Shown: positions 18,854-26,731 of the stretch, piece after piece
Layout of the letters: the number at the start of each line of letters is the position of its first letter
How positions within the stretch are numbered: the first letter of the stretch is position 1
Source of the DNA: Gammaproteobacteria bacterium
GTDB lineage: Bacteria; Pseudomonadota; Gammaproteobacteria; Xanthomonadales; SZUA-36
Assembly: GCA_024277815.1 (NCBI GenBank)
Contig: JAJRUM010000076.1
Coordinates: 20,514-84,513, forward strand
Length of the DNA: 64,000 nt
Reading direction: 5' to 3'
Notes under the pieces: generated by a model
What the model was told of the DNA's origin: nothing
Seen by the model: the letters and a program-made list of their open reading frames with translations, nothing else
Database searches by the model: none
Made by a program: the position numbers and the translations under genes

Positions 18854-19609
18854 TTATTCTCCAGGGCCAGCGTCGGGTTCAGCATAGTCTTCTTCGAGGT
18901 AGAGGTCATAATCTGCCAGTGGTGGATCACCATCGTATATCTGGTACTGGCGATTTTGTAGCCATACATCGCGCAGCAATATATAGGGGTCGTAGGCCTG
19001 CTCAATTTCAGCATCCTGAATGAGGAATCGTGCCCGTTGATCTATACCACGAAAAATCCAGTAACCATATTCACTGCGGTTATGGATAGCACGACCTACC
19101 GGGTGGTAGTAACTATCGGCCAGACGGCCAACACCATCCCTGAAAGTGGATGGGCCGAGTATTGGCAGCATCAGGTAACGGCTGTCCTGATACCCCCATG
19201 CGGCGAGCGTTTGCCCAAGGTCCTCATTGTAATATGGAATCCCCATTTTCATGGCAACATCCACAAACCCCAATAAACCAACGGTTGAATTGACCAGAAA
19301 ACGGCCGAGGGTTTCAGCGCCGTGCGTGAATTTTCCCTGCAGCAGCAGGTTGACAAAAGTTACCGGAGCATCGAGGTTTCTGAAGAAATTGCCAACCCCC
19401 CGTTGGAATTCATCGGGCATGACTTTGTCATAGCCGACAGCGATCGGGCGCACGACCTTGTCCATACCGGTATTGAATGCGTAGACCTTACGGTTGAAAC
19501 CTTCCCATGGGTCTATTTCCGAGTCACTTTGCTGGCTTTGCATACCAGCGCATGCTGACAATAACAGCCCAAGCAGAGCGGCAGTGATAAGTGACAAGCT
19601 GTTGCGCAT
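18854..19609 (-). CDS. mlaA: outer-membrane phospholipid-retrieval lipoprotein MlaA (VacJ)
   Basis: Outer-membrane lipoprotein that removes mislocalised phospholipids from the outer leaflet and hands them to MlaC. The signal peptide ends LLSAC with Cys20. The family core is evident: DPWEGFNRKVYAFN near residues 35-48, FRNLDAPVTFVNLLLQ, and RFLVNSTVGLLGFVDVA. The C terminus is acidic. It is last in the mla operon, 20 bp after mlaC. In E. coli mlaA is elsewhere on the chromosome, so its place here is a useful clustering. Confidence 0.95.
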   Translation of the reverse strand: MRNSLSLITAALLGLLLSACAGMQSQQSDSEIDPWEGFNRKVYAFNTGMDKVVRPIAVGYDKVMPDEFQRGVGNFFRNLDAPVTFVNLLLQGKFTHGAETLGRFLVNSTVGLLGFVDVAMKMGIPYYNEDLGQTLAAWGYQDSRYLMLPILGPSTFRDGVGRLADSYYHPVGRAIHNRSEYGYWIFRGIDQRARFLIQDAEIEQAYDPYILLRDVWLQNRQYQIYDGDPPLADYDLYLEEDYAEPDAGPGE

Positions 19610-19628
19610 TGTGGGGTCGCGTACGTCT

Positions 19629-20255
19629 TTAGTCGGTCAGTTCCAGATCGCCAGCGTTCAGGCGGGCTATCACGCTGTCGATTCCATTGGCCTGGACTTC
19701 CGGCATGATCTGGTTGCGGAAGGTGGTAACGTAGGATATTCCTTCTACAATGACATCAAAAGCTTGCCAGCCATTTGCGGTCTTATGGAACGCATAGTCA
19801 ATCGGGGCTTCACCGCCTTTGGGGAGTGAAACGCGTGTGCGAACGCGCGTGAGTTTTTCGTTCAATGCCCCCCTTTGTGGTAACACTGTGACTTTGACCG
19901 ATTCGGATTCACTGAAATGCAATAATCCTTGCGAATAGCGGTCAATCAGCAGGTTGACCACGGCCTCCGCAAAGGCATCAACTTTCTCTCTGGGTATCCC
20001 CCGGCCGGCCCGGCCGAGTATCAAGCGTGCGGAATAGGGTACGTCCAGCAGTGGAATCAGGTCTGTACGCACCAGTGTCTGTAGTGCGGCAGGATCTGAT
20101 TTGTAGTGCTCATAATTTTCAATGACCTGTGTAAAAATGTTGCTGATGGAGCCTTCGATCAGTGAGGCCGGGTCTTTTGCAGCGGTATCAGCCTGCAGAT
20201 TAAAACTCAATATGCAGACCGGCACCGACAGCAGGGCTTTGCTGAGTAAGTTCAT
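19629..20255 (-). CDS. mlaC: periplasmic phospholipid-binding protein MlaC
   Basis: Soluble periplasmic carrier that shuttles phospholipid between MlaA and the MlaFED complex. 208 residues with a cleavable signal peptide (about 1-22, ending LQADTAAK). Family segments visible are DVPYSARLILGRAGRG and a C-terminal GWQAFDVIVEGISYVTTFRNQ, as in other MlaC/Ttg2D proteins. Its ATG overlaps the mlaD stop (ATGA). Confidence 0.95.
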   Translation of the reverse strand: MNLLSKALLSVPVCILSFNLQADTAAKDPASLIEGSISNIFTQVIENYEHYKSDPAALQTLVRTDLIPLLDVPYSARLILGRAGRGIPREKVDAFAEAVVNLLIDRYSQGLLHFSESESVKVTVLPQRGALNEKLTRVRTRVSLPKGGEAPIDYAFHKTANGWQAFDVIVEGISYVTTFRNQIMPEVQANGIDSVIARLNAGDLELTD

Positions 20256-20725
20256 TCGTTACTGCCTTTGCTGCTGGTGTTGAACAGAAATTTGCTGATC
20301 AGATTCTCCAGTACGATGGCGGACTGGGTAATCAGTATCTGGTCGCCATCTGTAAGGGCATCCATTGCACCACCCGGTTCGAGGCCGATATAGCGGTCGC
20401 CCAATACACCGCTGGTCAGGATGGAGGCGCTGCTGTCACTCGGTATATCTGCAAATTGCTGGTCAATTTTCAGGGTAACCACGGCTTCGAATGTAACGGC
20501 ATCCAAAACGATCTGGTCCACCAGGCCAACCGTTACTCCCCCGATTTTTACCGGTGCACGGATTTTCAGATCTGCGACGTTAGAGAATCGGGCGCTGACC
20601 AGATAAGTGTCGTCACCGATTTGTAAGCCGTAGTCAGTGGCCTCGGTTGCCAGCCAGAGCAGGGCGGCAACGCCCATTAACAGGAAAATTCCCGAAGTCA
20701 GTTCTACTTTGTAATTTGCACGCAT
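20252..20725 (-). CDS. mlaD: MCE-domain protein MlaD
   Basis: Inner-membrane-anchored MCE protein that forms the hexameric periplasmic ring of the Mla transporter. 157 residues: one N-terminal helix (GIFLLMGVAALLWLATEA), then a single MCE domain at about 38-120 (YLVSARFSNVADLKIRAPVKIGGV and SGVLGDRYIGLEPGG). The length and single domain match MlaD. It overlaps mlaC by 4 bp and follows mlaE after 36 bp. Confidence 0.95.
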   Translation of the reverse strand: MRANYKVELTSGIFLLMGVAALLWLATEATDYGLQIGDDTYLVSARFSNVADLKIRAPVKIGGVTVGLVDQIVLDAVTFEAVVTLKIDQQFADIPSDSSASILTSGVLGDRYIGLEPGGAMDALTDGDQILITQSAIVLENLISKFLFNTSSKGSNE

Positions 20726-20761
20726 GTTAATTCCCGTTACAGCTCTTACAACCGTCGCCGG

Positions 20762-21532
20762 CTAAATAAGCAAAGAAGTCATAATAAAATCAAATATAAG
20801 CACCAGCACTGAACTCAATACAACAGTACGGGTTGTCGCTGTGCCAACGCCTTCACCGGTTGGCTTGGCATAGTAGCCAAAATAGACTGCGATCAGGCTG
20901 ACAATTCCGCCGAACACCACGCTTTTCCAGACACCACCCATAAAGTCCTTACTAAACAGGATGCCTGACTGCAGCTTGCTCCAGAAAATGCCTGGGTCCA
21001 GGCCCATGACACCGATGGAAAACACAACCGCGCCGATGACGGCGAAGGCATTGAACATTGCGGTCAGCAAGGGTAGCGACACCACGCCTGCCAGGAAGCG
21101 CGGCAGCGCAATGCGCTGCACCGGGTCTATGGCCATCAGCTCCATGGCTTCAATTTGGCTGGTGGCTTTCATCAGGCCGATTTCGGCAGCCACCGAGGTC
21201 CCGGCGCGACCAGCGAACAGCAAAGCTGTCAGTACCGGTCCCAATTCCCTGAACAGAGTTTTTCCGACCAGAAGACTGACCTGGTCTGAGGCCCCGAAAA
21301 GTTGTAACGCGTTGATCGCTTGCAAGGACAGAACCATGCCAACAAAAAAACCACAGATCATAATAATGACCAGGGAGCGTGCGCCGATCAGGTAGATTTG
21401 CTGCAGTGTGCTGATCAATAGCTCGCGCTCCAGCCTGATGCTGCCAAGCATGCGGATCAGAAAAACACCGCAATGCCCGGTTTCGGCAATCGGGGCAAGA
21501 AATGCGTTTCTTTTGCTGCGGTCTTTAGGCAT
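20762..21532 (-). CDS. mlaE: Mla permease MlaE
   Basis: Integral permease of the phospholipid ABC transporter (MlaE/PF02405 family), about 256 residues from ATG 21532 (MPKDRSKRNAF), which sits one base after the mlaF stop. The conserved core FRELGPVLTALLFAGRAGTS and AEIGLMKATSQIEAMELMAIDPV is intact, and a C-terminal set of hydrophobic helices ends the protein. A longer frame reaching 21580 overlaps mlaF and is unlikely to be used. Confidence 0.95.
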   Translation of the reverse strand: MPKDRSKRNAFLAPIAETGHCGVFLIRMLGSIRLERELLISTLQQIYLIGARSLVIIMICGFFVGMVLSLQAINALQLFGASDQVSLLVGKTLFRELGPVLTALLFAGRAGTSVAAEIGLMKATSQIEAMELMAIDPVQRIALPRFLAGVVSLPLLTAMFNAFAVIGAVVFSIGVMGLDPGIFWSKLQSGILFSKDFMGGVWKSVVFGGIVSLIAVYFGYYAKPTGEGVGTATTRTVVLSSVLVLIFDFIMTSLLI

Positions 21533-21533
21533 T

Positions 21534-22313
21534 TCAGGTTTGATAGCTTGCAGCAACGTTGAAAGATATTGGACCTTCAACGCGGCCGTTCATGAACTGA
21601 TCGACAGCAGGCTCGTCACAGTGCATCAATACTTGTGGGCTGCCCTCGGCTATCAGCTTTGCACCGGCAAGAATGAAACAATAGTCGACCAGTTTATTCA
21701 TCTGATCCACATTATGGGTAACAATCACGCTGGTTAGTCCCAGTTCATCATTGGTCACCCTTATCAACCGGCTGATGGTGGACATGGCGATTGGATCCAG
21801 TCCCGTCATGGGCTCGTCGAAGAGTACGATCCTGGGGTTCATAATGACGGCCCGTGCGAGCGCAACCCGCCGTGCCATGCCTCCGGATAAGCTGTATGGC
21901 ATCAGTTTGGCGGTATCAGCCAGGCCAACGGATTTCAGCTTATCCATCACCCGGTCGTGTATTTCCTCTTCGCTGAGATCTGTGTGTTCACGCAGTGGTG
22001 TGGCGACGTTCTCGAACACCGTCAGGTCGGTAAACAGGGCCCCATCCTGAAGTAATACGCCAATTTCTTTCCTGCATGTATACAGGTCACGTCTTGAGAG
22101 GCTGGAGATCAGCTTGCCATTGACCTCTACAGAGCCCTTATTCGGGTGTAACTGACCTGAAATTAAACGCAGAATGGTCGTTTTTCCAACCCCGCTGGGG
22201 CCCATAATGGCCACGATGCTGCCGCGCTTGATGTCCATGCTGACATCATTGAGGATGACTTTGCTGCCACGCCTGTAGACCAGGTTGCTGAGTCGGATGA
22301 TCGGATCTTTCAA
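21534..22313 (-). CDS. mlaF: Mla ABC transporter ATPase MlaF
   Basis: Cytoplasmic ATPase of the Mla phospholipid transporter, 259 residues, starting at TTG 22313 preceded by a G-rich ribosome site. Walker A GPSGVGKTT, Q-loop LLQDGALF, signature YSLSGGMARR, Walker B IVLFDEPMTGLDPI and H-loop VTHN are all present. It is the first gene of the operon mlaF-E-D-C-A. No STAS-domain mlaB is found. The operon starts 84 bp after the terminator of the upstream structured RNA, so it probably has its own promoter in 22314-22397. Confidence 0.95.
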   Translation of the reverse strand: MKDPIIRLSNLVYRRGSKVILNDVSMDIKRGSIVAIMGPSGVGKTTILRLISGQLHPNKGSVEVNGKLISSLSRRDLYTCRKEIGVLLQDGALFTDLTVFENVATPLREHTDLSEEEIHDRVMDKLKSVGLADTAKLMPYSLSGGMARRVALARAVIMNPRIVLFDEPMTGLDPIAMSTISRLIRVTNDELGLTSVIVTHNVDQMNKLVDYCFILAGAKLIAEGSPQVLMHCDEPAVDQFMNGRVEGPISFNVAASYQT

Positions 22314-22397
22314 ACTGTCGCCCCCCGGCGTCCTGCCTTATTGCTTACTGTAGTGACCGCTTGAAGAGTAAGTCTATTTCATCACTTTTTCAAAGGC

Positions 22398-22430
22398 AAA
22401 AAAAACGAGGGAGACTTGCGTCTCCCTCGT
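22398..22430 (-). terminator. intrinsic terminator of the structured RNA
   Basis: On the minus strand, an 11-bp perfect stem (ACGAGGGAGAC with GTCTCCCTCGT) closed by GCAA is followed by a run of eight T. This is a textbook rho-independent terminator. It separates the RNA gene from the mla operon. Confidence 0.93.
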
Positions 22431-22738
22431 CGTAGAAGTGTAGGAACTCCGCTTCTGGTGGACTGCAGATCCTCCTAGGCCTTTCCAACTTCGTCCAGTT
22501 CCGATCTGTTCCGCCCTTCGGTTTCTGGTCGCGAGTCTTCTACCCGCTTTTATTTATCGACGTGTTTCGCGTCTATCTCAAGGAATCGCGTTTTCCTATC
22601 GAGTCACCCTTATGGTACGACCGCTTCTTTTGGCAGAACCCGGTCCGGGTGACGCGTCCTGTACCACCTGGACGCTGTCCGTTTTCTTCCACCCTCTCCA
22701 CCTTCAGGCGGGTCGGCCCTCTGGTAGATCCACATTCC

Positions 22739-22822
22739 GATCGTTTCCGGTCTTTCGACCCTCTCCGTCCGTCTCCAGCCTTGCGGCTTTCTCCGTCCGT
22801 TTCCGGCCTCTCGGCCTTCTCC
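22739..22822 (-). repeat. three tandem 28-nt GNRA-hairpin units in the structured RNA
   Basis: Read on the minus strand, each unit is GGAGAR, a 4-bp stem, a GNRA loop, the closing stem, GGARAC and GRNC. The stems and loops are GGCC-GAGA-GGCC, AGCC-GCAA-GGCT and GGTC-GAAA-GACC. The flanks are nearly constant, while the stems change with compensation and the loops stay GNRA. This is internal covariation and direct evidence that the units fold as RNA. Confidence 0.85.
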
Positions 22823-22877
22823 GTTCTTCCTGCGATCCCAACCTTTCGGTTGGTGGGTTTCTTGTAACGGGGGATCT

Positions 22878-22906
22878 AAGTTACTCCTGGGCAGAGTAAT
22901 TGTCAA
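22878..22906 (-). promoter_or_regulatory. sigma-70 promoter of the structured RNA
   Basis: Minus strand: -35 TTGACA (22901-22906, consensus), a 17-bp spacer, and -10 TAACTT (22878-22883), which matches the three most important -10 positions. An AT-rich stretch upstream (about 22960-23060) could act as an UP element. Transcription would start near 22875-22870. I see no GacA-type palindrome upstream. Confidence 0.75.
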
Positions 22907-23063
22907 AGACCAAATACTGTCATTTAGGATGACTTTCTCAACGTGTGCATGAGTTAAAAATTACAACCTCATGAATAAAAAAACATCTTAATTTTTCCCC
23001 GTTTTATTGTTTGCGATAAAGCGAATAAAATTGATTAAAAATGACACGAAAAATATCTGGAAA

Positions 23064-23094
23064 TAAAAAAACCCGGAGTAAAAACTCCGGGTTT
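23064..23094 (-). terminator. intrinsic terminator after the PuuD-like gene
   Basis: An 11-bp stem, AAACCCGGAGT with ACTCCGGGTTT, and a 4-nt loop lie 27 bp beyond the stop at 23121 and are followed by T on the minus strand. AT-rich flanks on both sides would also let it work on the plus strand. Confidence 0.88.
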
Positions 23095-23120
23095 GATTTT
23101 TAGATATCTCTAAAATGGAT

Positions 23121-23792
23121 TCAGAGCAACTCGACCAGCAGGTAAAGAACTGCCGTCAAAGCAAAGCCGTTGCCAATGACCCCTTTGACAGAAGTCATCG
23201 GTCCAGTCTTGCCCATCACACCATTCAATGTTAACAAGCCAATGAGTCCGAAAACCACGACCAGAGAAGTGGCACCCGCACTGTGTATCGAAGTCTGTAG
23301 TTGGCCCAGATGCACGGAGGATGCCATAAAGAACAGCATCGGGATTGAAAACAGGGTATTGGTGCGGGAAGCCAGGCCAGCTTTGCCGAGCGCAGCTGCT
23401 GCGCCGGGTAAAGCTTCGCCGCCACCGGCAACCTGCTTGGCTGATGCTATGACAGTTTTTTGATTAGGCCAGATGATCAGCCAGACATTCAGGAACATGA
23501 TGGTACCCAGGGTTGCTCCGATGATGATACCCATACCACTCAGATGTTTGAGATAAAGCAGGTAAGTTCCGCTCAGGAATGTGAACATAGCCCCCCAGCG
23601 GAACCACCAAAGTGCACGCGGCACCATTTTTTGAATAACATCAGATTTAGCCCCGCCATCGGCTTCTTTGAAGTATTCACCCTGAATAAAATTAAAATAA
23701 TAAAGTAGTCCGATCCAGGTCACGCCGGCAAGTAAATGCACCCAGCGCGCCAGAAAGGCTAAGGAATTTCCGCTAAATAAAGCAAGCTCCAC
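23121..23792 (-). CDS. PuuD-like membrane protein (urate hydroxylase N-terminal domain family)
   Basis: A 223-residue integral membrane protein with about six helices. It resembles the membrane domain of PuuD-type urate hydroxylases: WVHLLAGVTWIGLLYYFNF at the N terminus, ALWWFRWGAMFTFLSGTYLL, FLNVWLIIWPNQKTVIA, and RTNTLFSIPMLFFMAS near 140-157. The C-terminal cytochrome c domain of full-length PuuD is missing, and no purine genes adjoin, so a urate role is uncertain; it may be a heme-binding membrane protein. The start is GTG 23792 behind GGGAGG. Terminator at 23064-23094. Confidence 0.75.
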   Translation of the reverse strand: MELALFSGNSLAFLARWVHLLAGVTWIGLLYYFNFIQGEYFKEADGGAKSDVIQKMVPRALWWFRWGAMFTFLSGTYLLYLKHLSGMGIIIGATLGTIMFLNVWLIIWPNQKTVIASAKQVAGGGEALPGAAAALGKAGLASRTNTLFSIPMLFFMASSVHLGQLQTSIHSAGATSLVVVFGLIGLLTLNGVMGKTGPMTSVKGVIGNGFALTAVLYLLVELL

Positions 23793-23964
23793 GATATGTT
23801 TCCTCCCTCTTAGGGGTTATTGTGTTGGACGAGAGACGGGTATTGCCGTCAACCATAGAATAACCCAGTTTGCCGGTAAGAAAACACTGTTACTGAACTG
23901 TTACGCTTTTATGTGGCAGTGCAAGTCTATAAAATCAAAGCGTGGGGAAACAGGCCAACAGCGT

Positions 23965-24975
23965 ATGACGCACTCTGATGTGAATCCGGAAGTGAGTGAG
24001 CCCGGACAGGGGAAAGAGGATGCTTATCCGTTTCCGCTGGATGCCGTGGTGCTTGCTGGTACTCATCGAAATCCCAAACGGCTCATTGCCGGACGCAATA
24101 AGGCTTTTTTGAAAGTTGGCGAGCAGGCTTTGATTCGGTATGTCATCGATGCATTGCTGGCGGCACGACAAGTTGATCAGATATTTGTGGTTGGTCCGGC
24201 TGAAGAGTTACTTGAAGAGCTGGCTGGTTTTCCCACCAGCGTGCGGGTTATTGCCCAGCGCGGAAAAATGCTGACCAATTGCTGGGCTGGTATTGAGGCA
24301 TCGGAAGACGCGCACCGAAACGATCCCGGCATGCCGGTGAAAGAAAGGCCGATTTTGATAATTTCCTGTGATCTGCCGCTCGTTACCGAGCGTGCTGTGG
24401 ATGACTTCATCACGCGGTGTGCAAGGCTGGATAGTACGTCAGACGAACCTGGCGCAATGCTGGTGGGCGCGGTCGATGAGCCAGGGGTCAGGCCGTTCTA
24501 CCCACAGGCAGGTTTGCAGGGTATCAAGCGGCCTTTCGTTGAGTTGGCGGGCGGGCGTTTGCGGTTGGCAAATATTTATGTTGGCCGGCCGCGCAAGCTG
24601 TCTCATCAGGAGATATTGCAAACCGGGTTTTCCTACCGCAAGGCCAAGGACTGGCGGAACGTAGTTGCGTTGGCGTATAACTTTTTCCGGCGCCCACATG
24701 GCTGGCACTCCGCCTGGTTGACGATGCGGGTTCAGTTGACATTGATGCTTTCAAAAGGCAAAGGGCGCTGGTACCGGCGCTTGCGTGCAGGCAATACCGA
24801 GGCCCGGGTTGAAAAATGTCTTTCCGAGGTACTGGGTGGGCCGGTCAGGATTGTAGTGACGCCGTTCGGTGGATTGAGTCTTGACGTAGATGATCAGGAA
24901 GACTACCAGATTCTCGATGCACGCTATCAGGACTGGGCAGCCATTACCGCGGCGGTAGATACCGAACACGATTAG
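23965..24975 (+). CDS. MobA-like nucleotidyltransferase family protein
   Basis: A 336-residue cytosolic protein with a glycosyl/nucleotidyl transferase A (MobA-like NTP transferase) fold in its first 200 residues. The start LDAVVLAGTHRNPKRL replaces the usual LAGGxSxRxG loop, then FLKVGEQALIRYVIDAL and the metal-binding ISCDLPLVT follow. The C-terminal 130 residues (FRRPHGWHSAWLTMRVQL onward) are an added domain I do not recognise. I prefer ATG 23965 (MTHSDVNPEV); an ATG at 23911 in frame has no ribosome site. The stop overlaps that of the convergent dctM by 4 bp. The substrate is unknown. Confidence 0.75.
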   Translation: MTHSDVNPEVSEPGQGKEDAYPFPLDAVVLAGTHRNPKRLIAGRNKAFLKVGEQALIRYVIDALLAARQVDQIFVVGPAEELLEELAGFPTSVRVIAQRGKMLTNCWAGIEASEDAHRNDPGMPVKERPILIISCDLPLVTERAVDDFITRCARLDSTSDEPGAMLVGAVDEPGVRPFYPQAGLQGIKRPFVELAGGRLRLANIYVGRPRKLSHQEILQTGFSYRKAKDWRNVVALAYNFFRRPHGWHSAWLTMRVQLTLMLSKGKGRWYRRLRAGNTEARVEKCLSEVLGGPVRIVVTPFGGLSLDVDDQEDYQILDARYQDWAAITAAVDTEHD

Positions 24976-26225
24976 TTCAGCAGCACCAGTGACAAAGCCG
25001 GCCAGAATGCAATCAGCATGACCGACAACATCAGGAATACAAAAAACGGCAAGGTGGATAAATAAATGTCCACAATCGGACGGTCAAAGCGGTACCCCGC
25101 AATAAACAGGTTGAGGCCGACCGGGGGGGTGATATAGCCCAGTTGCATGGTGGCAAGAAAAACAATACCGAGGTGAACCGGGTCTACGCCAAACTGGGTA
25201 GCCACCGGCAGTATCAGCGGCACCACCAGAACAATCGCTGAAAATATGTCCAGGATCGCGCCGAGTACCAGCAGGAATACCAGCAGCATTACCATGAAGG
25301 CAAAATGTCCGTTTACATAGCCGCTGATCCACTGCAACAGTTGCTGTGGGACACCGGCATCGATCATAAAGTTGGTGGAGGCACGGGAAACACCCAATAT
25401 CATCATGATACCTCCGACCAGGATCATCGCTTCCCGAATGATCGCAGGCAGTTTGCGCAGCGATACTTCCTTGAGAACAACCACATCGATGATCAGCACA
25501 TACAGGGCCGTCACGGCAGCCGCCTCGGAAATTGCAAAGTAACCGCTATAGATACCACCGAGCACCACGATGGGCAGAGGGATCTCCCAAATTGATTCCC
25601 GCACAGCTGCCCGCACTTCACGCCAGGAAAAGTCACCCAGCGGTGTACGTATCGCACGGTTTTTCCAGATACTGTAACCCGACAGAACCAGCAGCATCAG
25701 AAAGCCCGGCAGCAGGCCCGCCAGAAACAGGCGTTCGATCGGTACTTCTGCGATGACGCCATACAGAATCAATGGCAAAGATGGCGCAAACAGTAAACCC
25801 AGGCTGCCTGCAGAGGTGACCAGGCCAAGGTTGAATTTCTCCGGGTAGCCAGCTTGCTGCATGGCAGGGAACAGGATCGCCCCAAGCGCAATGATGGTTA
25901 CACCGGAGGCACCGGTGAAAGCAGTGAAAAAAGCACAGGCAACCAGTGATACCACTGCCAGGCCCGCTGGCATCCAGCCCAGCAAAGCGGTCGTCAGGCG
26001 CACCATGCGCTTTGGCGCATTGCTCTCACTTAGCAGGTAACCAGCAAAAGTGAACAATGGAATGGCCAGCAGTATTGGCATTTCGGCAATACCATAGAAT
26101 TCAATCGCTATTGCCTGCAGGTCAATGTCAGCTTGATAAAAATTCCACAACGCACCCGCTGCGATGACGGCAAACAATGGTGCCCCCAACAAGATCAACA
26201 AAACCAGCACAAGTGCGATGATCAT
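24972..26225 (-). CDS. dctM: TRAP transporter large permease (DctM)
   Basis: Large membrane subunit of a tripartite ATP-independent periplasmic transporter, which uses an ion gradient for uptake. 417 residues from ATG 26225, with about twelve to thirteen helices. Family segments seen are IPLFTFAGYLLSES, FTAFTGASGVTIIALGAILFPAM and the C-terminal GYITPPVGLNLFIAGY. The ATG overlaps the dctQ stop by 4 bp. The substrate cannot be read from sequence. Confidence 0.93.
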   Translation of the reverse strand: MIIALVLVLLILLGAPLFAVIAAGALWNFYQADIDLQAIAIEFYGIAEMPILLAIPLFTFAGYLLSESNAPKRMVRLTTALLGWMPAGLAVVSLVACAFFTAFTGASGVTIIALGAILFPAMQQAGYPEKFNLGLVTSAGSLGLLFAPSLPLILYGVIAEVPIERLFLAGLLPGFLMLLVLSGYSIWKNRAIRTPLGDFSWREVRAAVRESIWEIPLPIVVLGGIYSGYFAISEAAAVTALYVLIIDVVVLKEVSLRKLPAIIREAMILVGGIMMILGVSRASTNFMIDAGVPQQLLQWISGYVNGHFAFMVMLLVFLLVLGAILDIFSAIVLVVPLILPVATQFGVDPVHLGIVFLATMQLGYITPPVGLNLFIAGYRFDRPIVDIYLSTLPFFVFLMLSVMLIAFWPALSLVLLN

Positions 26226-26731
26226 TGCTTGCCTCCGACGCCTGTCGGGTTGAATGAATGCCGGATGGCCAAAACCAGGTGACGGTAAGCCATCAGTCCG
26301 AAACCCAATGGCAAGATGATCTGTAACAGCCATGCGGGTGTATTCCTCAGCAAGGTGTCACCAAACTCGTAAGAACCGAGCACAAAGCGGGCACTGTGCC
26401 AGCTAAGCAATCCACATACAGCCGCTGTGAACAGATCGATCAGGACCCGGGTGACCATCTGCAGTCGTTCGGGAAGGAACCGGTCCAGTACCTGGATGCT
26501 GATATGTTTATCCATGCGACTGGCTGCCAGGCCGCCAGCAAGCGTTAGCCATAACACCATCAGGCGGAGCATTTCATCGCCCCAGAACAGGCTGTAGTCA
26601 AGAAAGTTGCGCAGAAAGATTTGGGTGCCTGCCAGCAGTATCATGCTGATCAGAATGACCAGCAATAAAGCGTCCTCGGCTAAGGCACCTGTTTTCTCAA
26701 GTTTTTTGAGTACCACAAAGCGACCACTCAT
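26222..26731 (-). CDS. dctQ: TRAP transporter small permease (DctQ)
   Basis: Small membrane subunit of the TRAP transporter, 169 residues, four helices. The start is ATG 26731, overlapping the dctP stop (ATGA). The conserved segment LFWGDEMLRLMVLWLTLAGG is present in the second helix region. It joins the receptor DctP and the large permease DctM in one operon. Confidence 0.92.
   Translation of the reverse strand: MSGRFVVLKKLEKTGALAEDALLLVILISMILLAGTQIFLRNFLDYSLFWGDEMLRLMVLWLTLAGGLAASRMDKHISIQVLDRFLPERLQMVTRVLIDLFTAAVCGLLSWHSARFVLGSYEFGDTLLRNTPAWLLQIILPLGFGLMAYRHLVLAIRHSFNPTGVGGKQ

Larger units (their letters stand above)
22398..22875 (-). ncRNA. candidate large structured non-coding RNA (about 480 nt), unidentified family
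   Basis: No protein frame here is credible. The minus strand instead reads as an independent RNA gene: a promoter with a perfect TTGACA at 22878-22906, a highly structured body, and a perfect 11-bp terminator hairpin with eight U. Near the 5' end is a hairpin CCAACC-GAAA-GGTTGG (22838-22853), followed by three tandem 28-nt units with GNRA-capped stems (22739-22822). Further stems include CTC/AGGAA with TTCCT/GAG around 22580-22605. I count 26 GGA triplets, several times the chance expectation. It lacks the sequence hallmarks of RNase P RNA, tmRNA, 6S or SRP RNA. A CsrA-type sponge or a new ornate RNA class are both open. The exact 5' end is inferred from the promoter. Confidence 0.75.

Noticed and set aside
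20762..21580. Longer MlaE starting inside mlaF
   Set aside because: ATG 21532 immediately after the mlaF stop gives the normal MlaE length.
22739..22822. CRISPR array
   Set aside because: The units are contiguous, have no unique spacers and each contains a GNRA hairpin. There are no cas genes.
22562..22906. Open frames on both strands in the structured-RNA region (about 95-100 codons each)
   Set aside because: They lack ribosome sites, have low-complexity Arg/Ser/Pro composition, and follow the repeat units. RNA structure with a promoter and terminator explains the region better.
22907..23060. GacA-type upstream site that would support a Csr/Rsm RNA
   Set aside because: I searched for TGTAAG-N6-CTTACA by eye and found none; the promoter is a plain sigma-70 type. 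The sponge idea therefore rests only on GGA counts.
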